Shown in pieces: positions 32,866-40,932 of a stretch of DNA of 64,000 nucleotides (positions are counted from its first letter, which is position 1; each line of letters begins with the position of its first letter). The notes beneath the pieces were generated by a model, which was not told the DNA's origin, made no database searches, and saw only the letters and a program-made list of their open reading frames with translations. The translations under genes were made by a program, and so were the position numbers. Origin of the DNA: Terriglobales bacterium. Its GTDB lineage: Bacteria > Acidobacteriota > Terriglobia > Terriglobales > Acidobacteriaceae. The DNA lies in contig DATHMF010000116.1 in the NCBI GenBank assembly GCA_035487355.1, positions 29,497-93,496 of the forward strand, in the 5' to 3' direction.

Positions 32866-32882
32866 TTGCAAATCGTTTGCAA
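32866..32882. promoter_or_regulatory. Fur-box-like inverted repeat upstream of the iron operon
   Basis: TTGCAAA-TCG-TTTGCAA is a perfect 7-3-7 inverted repeat ending 20 bp before the FTR1-fusion ATG. The core TGCAAAT...TTTGCA resembles alphaproteobacterial Fur/Mur-type boxes. The position suits iron-dependent repression. The regulator could be a Fur homologue elsewhere or the operon's own DtxR domain. Confidence 0.6.
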
Positions 32883-33029
32883 CTGGAGAAACAAGCATCG
32901 AAGTGTGAAATACAGTCTGCATTTTACGTATGACTACGATTCTAAAGTTCCCTGGAACAGTGCGTCAAATAAAAGCCGGGCCCGGAACCTTGTTGAGAAT
33001 GACTGCAGGCATTAAAACGCGCGGTTTTG

Positions 33030-33716
33030 CTAAAGCTTCTGCAAGAATTTCTTGGCCTGCTCATAATGGGGAAATGACTTTTCCTCCGCCTGAAACTCCG
33101 GGGGATGCACGCAGCGTTTGCTCCCTCGCAGTTTAACCGGATACTTCAAATGCAGCATCTCATGAAACAGCAAATACTCCACGGCAAAACGGGGCACGGC
33201 CTCGCGGTCAAAAATCCTGCTCACCACAATCGTGTTATGCGCCGGGTCGTAATGTCCAAGACTGCTGCGCGAGGCGTTCGAACTCCATGTAAGCCGCGGC
33301 TTTCCCATCAGCCCGTGAAAGTGGCGGGTATTGAGTTCATCGAAAATTTCTTCCAGGTTAAAGCGGTGTCCATTGGCAGAAGAAATTCGCTTGCGACCGC
33401 GCATCTGGCGGATCAGGTGCGCCTTAGACGCTATTTCATGACTGCCGACATATTTGCGATAGCGGATGGCATGGCTGCTCTCGATGGGTTTGAGGTAAAG
33501 CTTGGCCAGCAGTATGTGGGCGATAGCATACAGCACAGAGTCCGGAGCGCCTTCCAGCAGATCAGAGAGCCGCGCCAGGATGCGTCCTTCGCGTAGCCGA
33601 ATCGTATTATTGACATTGGCAAAGGCACGAAACTGGACCTGAAACTCCGGCATCGGCGCCCGCGGACGCAGTTCGCGGTAGCTTTCCTGAAAGATTGGTA
33701 TGAGATTAGGGTTCAC
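33030..33716 (-). CDS. SprT-like zinc metallopeptidase-fold protein
   Basis: 228 residues. The C-terminal half carries a SprT-type zinc site: YLLFHEMLHLKYPV (HExxH) with a third ligand probably in HPPEFQAEEKSF. It is preceded by NTIVVSRIFDREAVPRFAVE, typical of the SprT/Wss1-like domain. The N-terminal half is helical. Bacterial SprT-like proteins are poorly characterised; eukaryotic relatives cleave DNA-protein crosslinks. It has no signal peptide, so it is probably cytoplasmic. It is upstream of the iron operon on the same strand with a 183-bp gap, so probably separate from it. Confidence 0.82.
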   Translation of the reverse strand: MNPNLIPIFQESYRELRPRAPMPEFQVQFRAFANVNNTIRLREGRILARLSDLLEGAPDSVLYAIAHILLAKLYLKPIESSHAIRYRKYVGSHEIASKAHLIRQMRGRKRISSANGHRFNLEEIFDELNTRHFHGLMGKPRLTWSSNASRSSLGHYDPAHNTIVVSRIFDREAVPRFAVEYLLFHEMLHLKYPVKLRGSKRCVHPPEFQAEEKSFPHYEQAKKFLQKL

Positions 33717-33750
33717 TGTTTTTACAGTATCACGAGAAACTTAAAAGACA

Positions 33751-34572
33751 TCACCAGCCTGTGGTCAGCAGCTTTCGTGCCGCACTCAGAGAACAGCTCT
33801 GATATTTGTGATAAGCCTCGGCGGCTCGCTCCCGGATTTGCTGGTTGCTCTCCCTGAGAATCCAGCCATCAATGGCGCTTTTCAAAGTGTAAGCTTCCGG
33901 TGCCATCAGGCCATTTGTCCACAGCAAAGGATATGCACCAGTGGCGTACAGCGACTGCCCAAAGAAAGCCTTACTGTAGCAAGCCAGGATTATTGTTTCC
34001 CGCCAGCTACCATTTCTTTTTTGTGGAAGGGAAGATAGCTGGAAGTCCATCAACCCATCATGCCCCACGTATGCCACCAGGTTGGCATTCCCGCCACCTT
34101 CGAAGGTTAAAGTCTGAGAACTGGTCTTTAGAGTGATCGTTTCGGGATTCGCTCCAGATGCTGCCTGCAGGAAATCAATGACTGCTTGCTTGATCTGATT
34201 ACCATGATAGGCGTCGGCAACAAGATAGACATTTTTGCTGCGGTACTTGAAGATGCATCGTTCCAGCACCTCTGCTTTGGGTCCTTGCCGAGTCGCGAGT
34301 AATTGCCAATCACTACTTCTTGTGAAGAAGGTCTTCACTCCGTAAGCCGATCCCCAGTAGAGGTTATTGTTTGGGTCCTCGCCATTTCCTAGCTTTGCTG
34401 GAACCGGAACGATACCTTGGCTTTGGTTATCGGCCAATGCCACAAAGACATGGATTGTTTTCGGCGGCTCGCCCTTGTTCTCTTGTGGCTTCGACGTACT
34501 CGGCAATAGCATGAAGATAAACGCAAGTACGCCACACCCATGCTTGGCCAGCACTGCTTTCACGCCCACCAA
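33751..34572 (-). CDS. Secreted protein with a possible caspase-like His-Cys dyad
   Basis: 273 residues. A hydrophobic N-terminus (GVLAFIFMLLPSTS) suggests export. The mature protein opens with IHVFVALADNQSQGIVPVPA and PNNNLYWGSAYGVKTFFT. Later come NVYLVADAYHGNQIKQAVID, then VAYVGHDGLMDF with His171 and TIILACYSKAFF with Cys198. An alpha-beta order with GHD followed by ACYS after two strands is what clan CD (caspase/CHAT-like) peptidases show. No characterised relative is recalled, so activity is a guess. It is 46 bp downstream of the 180-residue helical protein gene. Confidence 0.75.
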   Translation of the reverse strand: MVGVKAVLAKHGCGVLAFIFMLLPSTSKPQENKGEPPKTIHVFVALADNQSQGIVPVPAKLGNGEDPNNNLYWGSAYGVKTFFTRSSDWQLLATRQGPKAEVLERCIFKYRSKNVYLVADAYHGNQIKQAVIDFLQAASGANPETITLKTSSQTLTFEGGGNANLVAYVGHDGLMDFQLSSLPQKRNGSWRETIILACYSKAFFGQSLYATGAYPLLWTNGLMAPEAYTLKSAIDGWILRESNQQIRERAAEAYHKYQSCSLSAARKLLTTGW

Positions 34573-34618
34573 TTTATTTTCTCTTCCGTTTGCAACGAAG
34601 CCTGCTTCTTTTCGTTTC

Positions 34619-35161
34619 TTATTTCTTTTTCGTTTTCAAAGACGCGTTTTGTTCTTCCAGGATTTTGCGGGTACTATCAGCGCTGTCATTCACCGAATCA
34701 ATGGCAGAATCCAGGGCGAAGGAGTAATCGCGCGCCTCCTTGGCCGCCTGTGGGTCCTTGGCGATAGCGTCTTTCATGGTGCGCAAACGCAGGGCCCAGT
34801 CTGATTCGGCGTCAATGAGCTCTTTTAAAGGTTTCCGCATGTCGGAGCCGTGCTCGCTATAGTTGTCAATATTGTCGTCAATCTCATCAATGAGGTTGGC
34901 AAAATCTTCGAGCAGATCGTGGATCTTTTGTCCACGCTTGAGGTCCGCCTTGGCATTGGCAGGCACCTCTTCGAGGGCCACCATCCGAATGCCCGCAAAT
35001 TTGATGTACAGCCGCAGGCGGGCAACGGGTTCCTGGGCCTGCTCGCGCAGTTGGTCGGTTTCAGCCTCGGTGAGCGGATCTCGTCTGCCTCCAGGCGCGG
35101 AGGCAACGAGAGAAATTGCCAGCATAAGAACACAGAGTGTGACCGAAAGGGGCCTGGGCAT
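34619..35161 (-). CDS. Secreted helical protein of the TPR operon (third gene)
   Basis: 180 residues; family not recognised. A signal peptide (LSVTLCVLMLAISLVASAPG) precedes an almost all-helical, highly charged mature part (EVPANAKADLKRGQKIHDLL; DSADSTRKILEEQNASLKTK). The ATG at 35159-35161 has GGAGGG upstream. Eighteen bp separate it from the preceding 145-residue gene, which has a similar composition, and both follow the TPR gene. A periplasmic, possibly filament- or complex-forming role is plausible but not shown. Confidence 0.75.
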   Translation of the reverse strand: MPRPLSVTLCVLMLAISLVASAPGGRRDPLTEAETDQLREQAQEPVARLRLYIKFAGIRMVALEEVPANAKADLKRGQKIHDLLEDFANLIDEIDDNIDNYSEHGSDMRKPLKELIDAESDWALRLRTMKDAIAKDPQAAKEARDYSFALDSAIDSVNDSADSTRKILEEQNASLKTKKK

Positions 35162-35179
35162 GACTTTCCCTCCAAACTT

Positions 35180-35617
35180 TTATTTTTGAGCGAACATCAA
35201 AGTAAGCAACTGACTGCGGACATGCTCGATCTTTTCGACCGCATCTTTCACCAGGGGTTTATCTTCGAACGCGAGTGTTTGTTCTACATCGCTCAATCGG
35301 CGCGAGGTCTTGCGCAGAGTGAGGTCGGTTTCTTTTAATTTCTTGCGGGTACGTTTGCCGGCATCAAGCGCTTTTTGGCTGTAGGTGACCGTCAGCTTGA
35401 CCGCATCCTCGGCCTTCTCCACGTCGCCGGAGGTGTAATACTGGTTGGCGATCTCAACTTCGCGGCGGGCAACATCAGCGCAATGTTCTGCCTGGCTGTC
35501 GCTCCGGGTTTCGGCGCGGGCGATCAGTTTTTCAATGGGCTCATCGTCCCATCCTGCCCATGCATAGAGCACAGTGGATGAAAGAAGTAACGTAATGGCC
35601 AGGGCCTTGCGCATCAT
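35180..35617 (-). CDS. Secreted helical protein of the TPR operon (second gene)
   Basis: 145 residues. The signal peptide is KALAITLLLSSTVLYAWA. The mature part is one long helical array with TPR-like spacing (EIANQYYTSGDVEKAEDAVK; TYSQKALDAGKRTRKKLKET). The family is not recognised. Its ATG overlaps the TPR gene stop by 4 bp (ATGA), so it is coupled to it. It probably works in the periplasm with its neighbours. Confidence 0.78.
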   Translation of the reverse strand: MMRKALAITLLLSSTVLYAWAGWDDEPIEKLIARAETRSDSQAEHCADVARREVEIANQYYTSGDVEKAEDAVKLTVTYSQKALDAGKRTRKKLKETDLTLRKTSRRLSDVEQTLAFEDKPLVKDAVEKIEHVRSQLLTLMFAQK

Positions 35618-37002
35618 TTTTGCGGCTCAATCGCAATCAGCCTATGTTTTGCCTGCCACTCCTGATTAGGATATTTTCCATTAGCTACGGATAGAAATAA
35701 ATGATAATTTGCGGCCGCCTGCTTAACGTCGTGTAAATGATCGTAGGAACTGGCCCGCAAAAAATAGGTTCCCGGAGTCTCTGGAAGAAGTTTTGCCCGG
35801 GCTTCCAGCACCTTCAATACCAGCGGATAGTTTTGGTTCTCTGCCGCAACCGTTGCCAGCCCGTCATAGGCCGCGCCTCTTGAAGGATCAAGATTCAGGC
35901 TGGCAATGAATTCCTGCTGTGCCTCAGGAAATTTTCTCTGATTCATCAAGATATTGGCCAGCGAATTGTGAAGGTCAGGGTTCTTGTCATCATCTTTGAT
36001 TAAGTTCCGGTACAAACGCTCGGCCTCATCATATTCCTTTGCCTGCAGCGCCAGGTCAGCAATTTCGCGCTGTGCCTGCCGGTTCTGTGGAGAAATTGCT
36101 TGTGCAGCTTCAAACTCCACCAGCGCCTCCTGATTCCGTCCGCTATTGGCCAGGATGCGTCCCAACTGCACGTGCGCCGTGGCGCTTTGCGGATTGAGCT
36201 TCAGATAGTCACGCAAGCTCTGCTCAGCTTCGGGCAGGCGCTTGCCGGCGATATAAACGTCCGTCAACTCAGCAAGTGTTTCCGATGATTGCGGATTCAA
36301 CGCAAGTGCTTGCTTGTACTCTTTTTCTGCCACCTCAAAATTATTTTTGCGCTCTGCCAGCCGCGCCATCGCCAGATGCAGATCAAAATCCTTAGGATGA
36401 AGTTCTTCGGCCCTTTGATACGCGGTCAGGGCATCGTCAGGCGAATCCTTGGCAAGAACATGGCCGAGGGCATCCCATGCGGTAAACCGGGCTTCAGATG
36501 CGGAATCCACCTGCGACGGTTTGAGCGCGGTGGCCGCGCGCAGGTATTTGGCGGCGTCACCTGTGTTTCCGCTTGAAGCAAGCAACAATCCCAGGTTCAG
36601 GTTCGATTCGAACACATCTGGCTTGATCTCAACGCACTTTTTATATGCGTCTATGGCCTGAGGCTTGCGATCAGTCAGCGAATAGAGCACTCCCAGGTCA
36701 AACCACACGCGGTAATGATTGGGGTTGGTGGTTGATGCGGAAGAAAGAAGTTTTTCCGCTTGAGCGTAGTCTTTTTTGTCCAGGGCTTTTTCTGCCTCGA
36801 TGACATCCGGAGGAATCGTGTCTGCCGTCGTCTCCGCCGCTCGATGATGCCGGACCGTCGGCTTCGATTGCCCGCCAACGCTGCGGCCCTGAGCCCATGC
36901 CGTCGCGGTGAGCGCAGCCACCAGCGCAAGCGCACCTATGCTTGCGTGGCAGAGCCGTCTCCTGCTCTGCGCTAACGCCAGAAGCCTGCTATTTGCGTCC
37001 AT
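35614..37002 (-). CDS. Secreted tetratricopeptide-repeat protein
   Basis: 462 residues. The signal peptide is SIGALALVAALTATAWAQ. About ten TPR units follow, for example VWFDLGVLYSLTDRKPQAID, PDVFESNLNLGLLLASSGNT and ATAHVQLGRILANSGRNQEA. TPR arrays are protein-binding scaffolds; the partner is not known. Its start overlaps the end of uvrA by 14 bp. It begins a three-gene group (TPR, 145-residue and 180-residue secreted proteins). Confidence 0.88.
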   Translation of the reverse strand: MDANSRLLALAQSRRRLCHASIGALALVAALTATAWAQGRSVGGQSKPTVRHHRAAETTADTIPPDVIEAEKALDKKDYAQAEKLLSSASTTNPNHYRVWFDLGVLYSLTDRKPQAIDAYKKCVEIKPDVFESNLNLGLLLASSGNTGDAAKYLRAATALKPSQVDSASEARFTAWDALGHVLAKDSPDDALTAYQRAEELHPKDFDLHLAMARLAERKNNFEVAEKEYKQALALNPQSSETLAELTDVYIAGKRLPEAEQSLRDYLKLNPQSATAHVQLGRILANSGRNQEALVEFEAAQAISPQNRQAQREIADLALQAKEYDEAERLYRNLIKDDDKNPDLHNSLANILMNQRKFPEAQQEFIASLNLDPSRGAAYDGLATVAAENQNYPLVLKVLEARAKLLPETPGTYFLRASSYDHLHDVKQAAANYHLFLSVANGKYPNQEWQAKHRLIAIEPQK

Positions 37003-39946
37003 TGGAACGAGAGTTCCCGTTACTCTTTAAGATGCGCGCCAGCCATTTTCCGGTGTACGAGCCTGCAGTTTTTGCCACTGTCTCTGGCGTGCCGGTGACA
37101 ATGACTTTGCCCCCGCGGCCCCCGCCTTCCGGCCCTAAGTCAATTACCCAGTCGGCTGCGCGAATCACATCCAGATTATGCTCAATGACCACGATAGAGC
37201 CACCACTTTCAATAAGTTTTCGGAATGCTGAAAGCAGCTTGCTGACATCATCAAAGTGGAGTCCAGTCGTGGGCTCATCAAAGATATAGAGAATACGCGG
37301 CAAGCGCTTCTTTCCCGTCGGACGTCCGTCAGGCCCATTTCCATTTCCGTTTTCGCCGCGTATGGATTTAGGTTGCAGATGAGCAGCCAGCTTCATGCGC
37401 TGCGCCTCGCCGCCGGAGAGCGTTGTAGCCGATTGCCCCAGACGAAGATATCCAAGGCCAACTTCATCCAGAACACGCAGCTTCTCGGTGATTTTAGGAG
37501 CGGCAGCAAAGAACTGCATGGCCTCTTTCACCGTGAGGTTGAGAGCCTCATAAACATTCTTGCCACGATAACGGACCTCCAGCACCTCCGGTTTGAAGCG
37601 TGTGCCGTGGCACTCCTCGCAAACCAATTCGACGTCGGCCAGGAACTGCATCTCTACCGTGACCGTGCCATCGCCCTGGCAAACCTCACACCTGCCGCCC
37701 GGAATATTGAAAGAGAAGTGTCCAGCGGAAAAACCTTTTTTCACGGCTTCCGGTTGGCTCGCATAAAGGTCGCGGATCGCGTCAAATACCTTGATGTAGG
37801 TGACCGGATTCGAGCGCGGTGTACGTCCAATGGGCGACTGATCTACTAGAATCACTTCATCAACATATTGCGAGCCTTCCAGCTTTTGCAGCTTCTGGCC
37901 CAGGTCAATAGGCGGCGCAAAATCGTTCTGGCGCTTGGCCGCGGCCAGAGCGTTGTACAGGACATCATGAACCAAAGTTGACTTGCCTGACCCGGAGACG
38001 CCGGTAATTGCCACCAGCATACGCAATGGGATATTGACAGTCAGATCTTTCAGATTGTGTGCGCGCGCGCCGGTAATCTTGAGTTGTTCTGCACCCGGCT
38101 TGCGCCGTATGGCCGGCAACTGAATGCGAAGCTCGCTCGATAAATAGCGGCCTGTAAGGGATGCTGTGGCCTTGATGATTTCGTTGAACGTTCCGCTGGC
38201 AATCACCGCACCGCCGTGCTCTCCCGCACCCGGACCAAGATCAAGAATGCGGTCCGAGGCGCGCATGATCTCCGCATCGTGCTCGACCACCAGAATGGTG
38301 TTGCCCAGATCGCGCAGATCGAGCAAGATCTTGATCAATCGTGTGGTGTCGCGGCTGTGCAGGCCTATCGAAGGCTCGTCTAATACGTAGAGCGCTCCCA
38401 CCAGGCGCGATCCCAGCGATGTTGCCAGTTGAATGCGTTGCGCTTCGCCGCCAGAGAGCGTGGAAGCCAGCCGGTCGAGCGTGAGGTATTCCAATCCCAC
38501 ATCATTCAAAAACTTTAGACGGTCGCGAATTTCATCCAGGATTTGGCCGGCAATTTCCTGCTCATAATCGCTCAGTTGCAGCTCTTTAAAAAAAATAGCG
38601 GCTTCTTCCACAGTAAAGCCGACGACATCGCAAATGTTTTTGCCGGCAATTTTTACGTGACGCGCCTCATTGCGCAGGCGCGCGCCCCGGCAGTCGGTGC
38701 AAAGCGCATATCCGCGATAACGACTGAGAAACACCCGTACGTGCAGCTTGTATTTCTTGCGCTCCAGGTGGGCAAAGAAACCGCGTACCCCCATGAAACT
38801 TCCTCGTTCGCCGCTCAGGATCTTTTCCTGGTCTTCACGGGAAAGATCGCCCCAGGGTACGTCCATAGAGATGTCATGCTGTCGGGCGAATTTCTTCATG
38901 TCCGCAAAAAAGGCGCGGTATTTAGGTTTGTTCCAGGGATCAATGGCGCCCTCCGCCAGCGTTTTTTGCGGATCGGGAATCACCAGGTTCAAGTCAAAAT
39001 CAATCGTGTTGCCGAATCCCTGGCAGCGCGGACACGCTCCAAAAGGGTTGTTGAAAGAAAACAGCCGGGGCTCCGGCTCTTCGTAGCGGATGCCGCAATT
39101 CTTGCACTCAAAGCGCTGTGAAAATTTCCAGCGCTGGATGGGTTCGTCTTCGCGCGGAGCGGTTTCCAGCAACACCTCGCCCGACTCGCGATAGCAGGTC
39201 TCCACTGCATCTACAATGCGGGCGCGTGCATCAGGAGCGACCACGATGCGGTCCACCAACGCAAACACAGACTGAGAAAAATCAACCTCCAGCAACGATT
39301 CCGGCGTGGAAAATTCGAAAATTGTCCCATTTTGGAAAAGACGGTTAAAGCCCCGCTTGCGCAGGTCAAAAAGCCGCTCGTTTAAACTCTCCTCCGGCTT
39401 GGCCGGTGCAGAACGTTTCGTCTCTTTGCTCTTTGATTTCTTGGGCTTACTCTGTTCACTTTGCGGCCGTGTGCCGACAATCGGAAACAAAACGTTCAAG
39501 CGAGTGCCTTCACTCAAGGCAAGCACTGCCTGGGCCATCTCATCAATCGTGTCTTTTTTGACCGGAGACTCGCATTGGAGACAATACGTTTTACCGATAC
39601 GGGCAAAGAGAAGCCGCAGGTAATCATAAATCTCCGTTGCCGTGGCTACGGTCGAGCGCGGATTGCGCGTGCTGTTCTTCTGCCGGATGGCGATTGCCGG
39701 CGCGATGCCCTCGATTACGTCAACATCCGGTTTTTCGATTCTCTCCAGAAATTGCCGGGCATAAGCAGAGAGCGATTCCACGTAGCGGCGCTGTCCTTCA
39801 GCGTAAATCGTATCGAAGGCGAGCGAAGATTTGCCCGAACCGGAAACTCCGGTCACCACCGTCAAGGTGTTGTGGGGAATTTCAAAGTCAATGTTTTTCA
39901 GGTTGTGCACGCGCGCGCCGCGCACAATAATGCTTTCTGTTGCCAT
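36989..39946 (-). CDS. uvrA: Excinuclease ABC subunit A
   Basis: 985 residues, slightly longer than the usual ~940. It is the damage-recognition ATPase of nucleotide excision repair. Two ABC modules are clear: Walker A VVTGVSGSGKSSLAFDTIYA and ITGVSGSGKSTLVHDVL, signatures LSGGEAQRIQLATSLGS and LSGGEAQRMKLAAHL. Zinc fingers appear at CKNC...CPRC and CEVC...CEEC. The ATG at 39944-39946 begins MATESIIVRGARVHNLKNID; a 15-codon longer frame is not family-like. Extra length includes a Lys/Ser-rich insert (EQSKPKKSKSKETKRSAPAK) after the first zinc region. Confidence 0.98.
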   Translation of the reverse strand: MATESIIVRGARVHNLKNIDFEIPHNTLTVVTGVSGSGKSSLAFDTIYAEGQRRYVESLSAYARQFLERIEKPDVDVIEGIAPAIAIRQKNSTRNPRSTVATATEIYDYLRLLFARIGKTYCLQCESPVKKDTIDEMAQAVLALSEGTRLNVLFPIVGTRPQSEQSKPKKSKSKETKRSAPAKPEESLNERLFDLRKRGFNRLFQNGTIFEFSTPESLLEVDFSQSVFALVDRIVVAPDARARIVDAVETCYRESGEVLLETAPREDEPIQRWKFSQRFECKNCGIRYEEPEPRLFSFNNPFGACPRCQGFGNTIDFDLNLVIPDPQKTLAEGAIDPWNKPKYRAFFADMKKFARQHDISMDVPWGDLSREDQEKILSGERGSFMGVRGFFAHLERKKYKLHVRVFLSRYRGYALCTDCRGARLRNEARHVKIAGKNICDVVGFTVEEAAIFFKELQLSDYEQEIAGQILDEIRDRLKFLNDVGLEYLTLDRLASTLSGGEAQRIQLATSLGSRLVGALYVLDEPSIGLHSRDTTRLIKILLDLRDLGNTILVVEHDAEIMRASDRILDLGPGAGEHGGAVIASGTFNEIIKATASLTGRYLSSELRIQLPAIRRKPGAEQLKITGARAHNLKDLTVNIPLRMLVAITGVSGSGKSTLVHDVLYNALAAAKRQNDFAPPIDLGQKLQKLEGSQYVDEVILVDQSPIGRTPRSNPVTYIKVFDAIRDLYASQPEAVKKGFSAGHFSFNIPGGRCEVCQGDGTVTVEMQFLADVELVCEECHGTRFKPEVLEVRYRGKNVYEALNLTVKEAMQFFAAAPKITEKLRVLDEVGLGYLRLGQSATTLSGGEAQRMKLAAHLQPKSIRGENGNGNGPDGRPTGKKRLPRILYIFDEPTTGLHFDDVSKLLSAFRKLIESGGSIVVIEHNLDVIRAADWVIDLGPEGGGRGGKVIVTGTPETVAKTAGSYTGKWLARILKSNGNSRSNGRK

Positions 39947-40085
39947 GAAAATAGGGCCCAACTCCGCTGGATAACTCCTCAGCAGGTCCAAAGATGCTGG
40001 ATAATCTTTCTATTATAAAAGAAATTGCTTTGACGGGGCGAAGCGTGGCTTCGGAGAAAACCAGGTTCTGCGAAACCAATTCTTT

Positions 40086-40127
40086 CCTTCGTGCTCTTTG
40101 TGTTTACCTTCGTGCTCTTTGTGGTTA
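40086..40127. repeat. Two tandem 21-bp CCTTCGTGCTCTTTGTG units
   Basis: Units 40086-40106 and 40107-40127 differ at one base and end GTTTA or GGTTA. Related CTTTGTG-rich repeats lie at 44123-44153 and 53411-53441. This one is between the end of coxIII and the start of uvrA. Confidence 0.6.
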
Positions 40128-40134
40128 AACAAAA

Positions 40135-40908
40135 CTAACGTGAAAAGTGCATGATCGCGTAGACGTATATCCACAAAACTGCCATGAAATGCCAATACCA
40201 GGAAGTAACATCTACCACCAGGCAGCGGGTCTCAAGCTTCCAGGAGAACACTTCACTCGAGAGCGCATAAAGTAGCACCAATATGCCGATGCTCAGGTGA
40301 ATAGCGTGGGTGCCGGCGAGCACATAAAAGAAAGAGCCACTGGTGTTGCCCACCACAAACATCCCTTCCTGCTGGAGCATGTTCCAGGCAGTCGCCTGTC
40401 CAACGAGAAATCCAATGGCCAAAATGACTGTGATTGCAAGCCAGGGCAAGGAACGCGAGTTTTCCTGCTGGATTCCCGGAATATCGGCCAGGGGCGCCAG
40501 TAATCCACGCCGCAACAGTTGACGCCGCGCGATTTCCAGTGTGACGCTGCTGATGAGAAGCAGGATGGTGTTGAAGATGAGCAGTGTTGGCAGGTGAAGT
40601 TTTTGCCAATAAATTACGCCGTGCCCGTTTCCACTCTGAATCACTGTATGCTGGCGGATCATATAGGCGCTGCTCAGGGCTATGAACAGCATCAGGATCG
40701 AGATCATGCTGAGGCCGAGCCCCAGGCGCCATCGCATCAAGCGATCGCGGTAACTCAGCCGCCCATCTTCGTTATGGCCGGAGTCGTCTCCGCCGTGATC
40801 GTCGGAAGGGAAGCGGTCGTTCGTGCCGCCCCCGCTCAAACGAGGTTCACGCTCTTCGCGTGCCGAATCGGGCAGCTCCGTTCCCTTAGGTTTGTCTCCC
40901 CATCTCAT
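40135..40908 (-). CDS. ctaE: Cytochrome c oxidase subunit III
   Basis: 257 residues. The first ~60 are hydrophilic (Asp/Gly/Arg-rich), then five hydrophobic helices follow, fewer than the seven of mitochondrial CoIII and typical of many bacterial forms. The family end VTSWYWHFMAVLWIYVYAIM is clear. FYVLAGTHAIHLSIGILVLL is the conserved inner helix. It supports proton pumping and stability of the haem-copper oxidase. It is last in the ctaC-ctaD-ctaE set, 24 bp after ctaD. Confidence 0.93.
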   Translation of the reverse strand: MRWGDKPKGTELPDSAREEREPRLSGGGTNDRFPSDDHGGDDSGHNEDGRLSYRDRLMRWRLGLGLSMISILMLFIALSSAYMIRQHTVIQSGNGHGVIYWQKLHLPTLLIFNTILLLISSVTLEIARRQLLRRGLLAPLADIPGIQQENSRSLPWLAITVILAIGFLVGQATAWNMLQQEGMFVVGNTSGSFFYVLAGTHAIHLSIGILVLLYALSSEVFSWKLETRCLVVDVTSWYWHFMAVLWIYVYAIMHFSR

Positions 40909-40932
40909 GCGCTACTGCTTTTACTACGTCTG

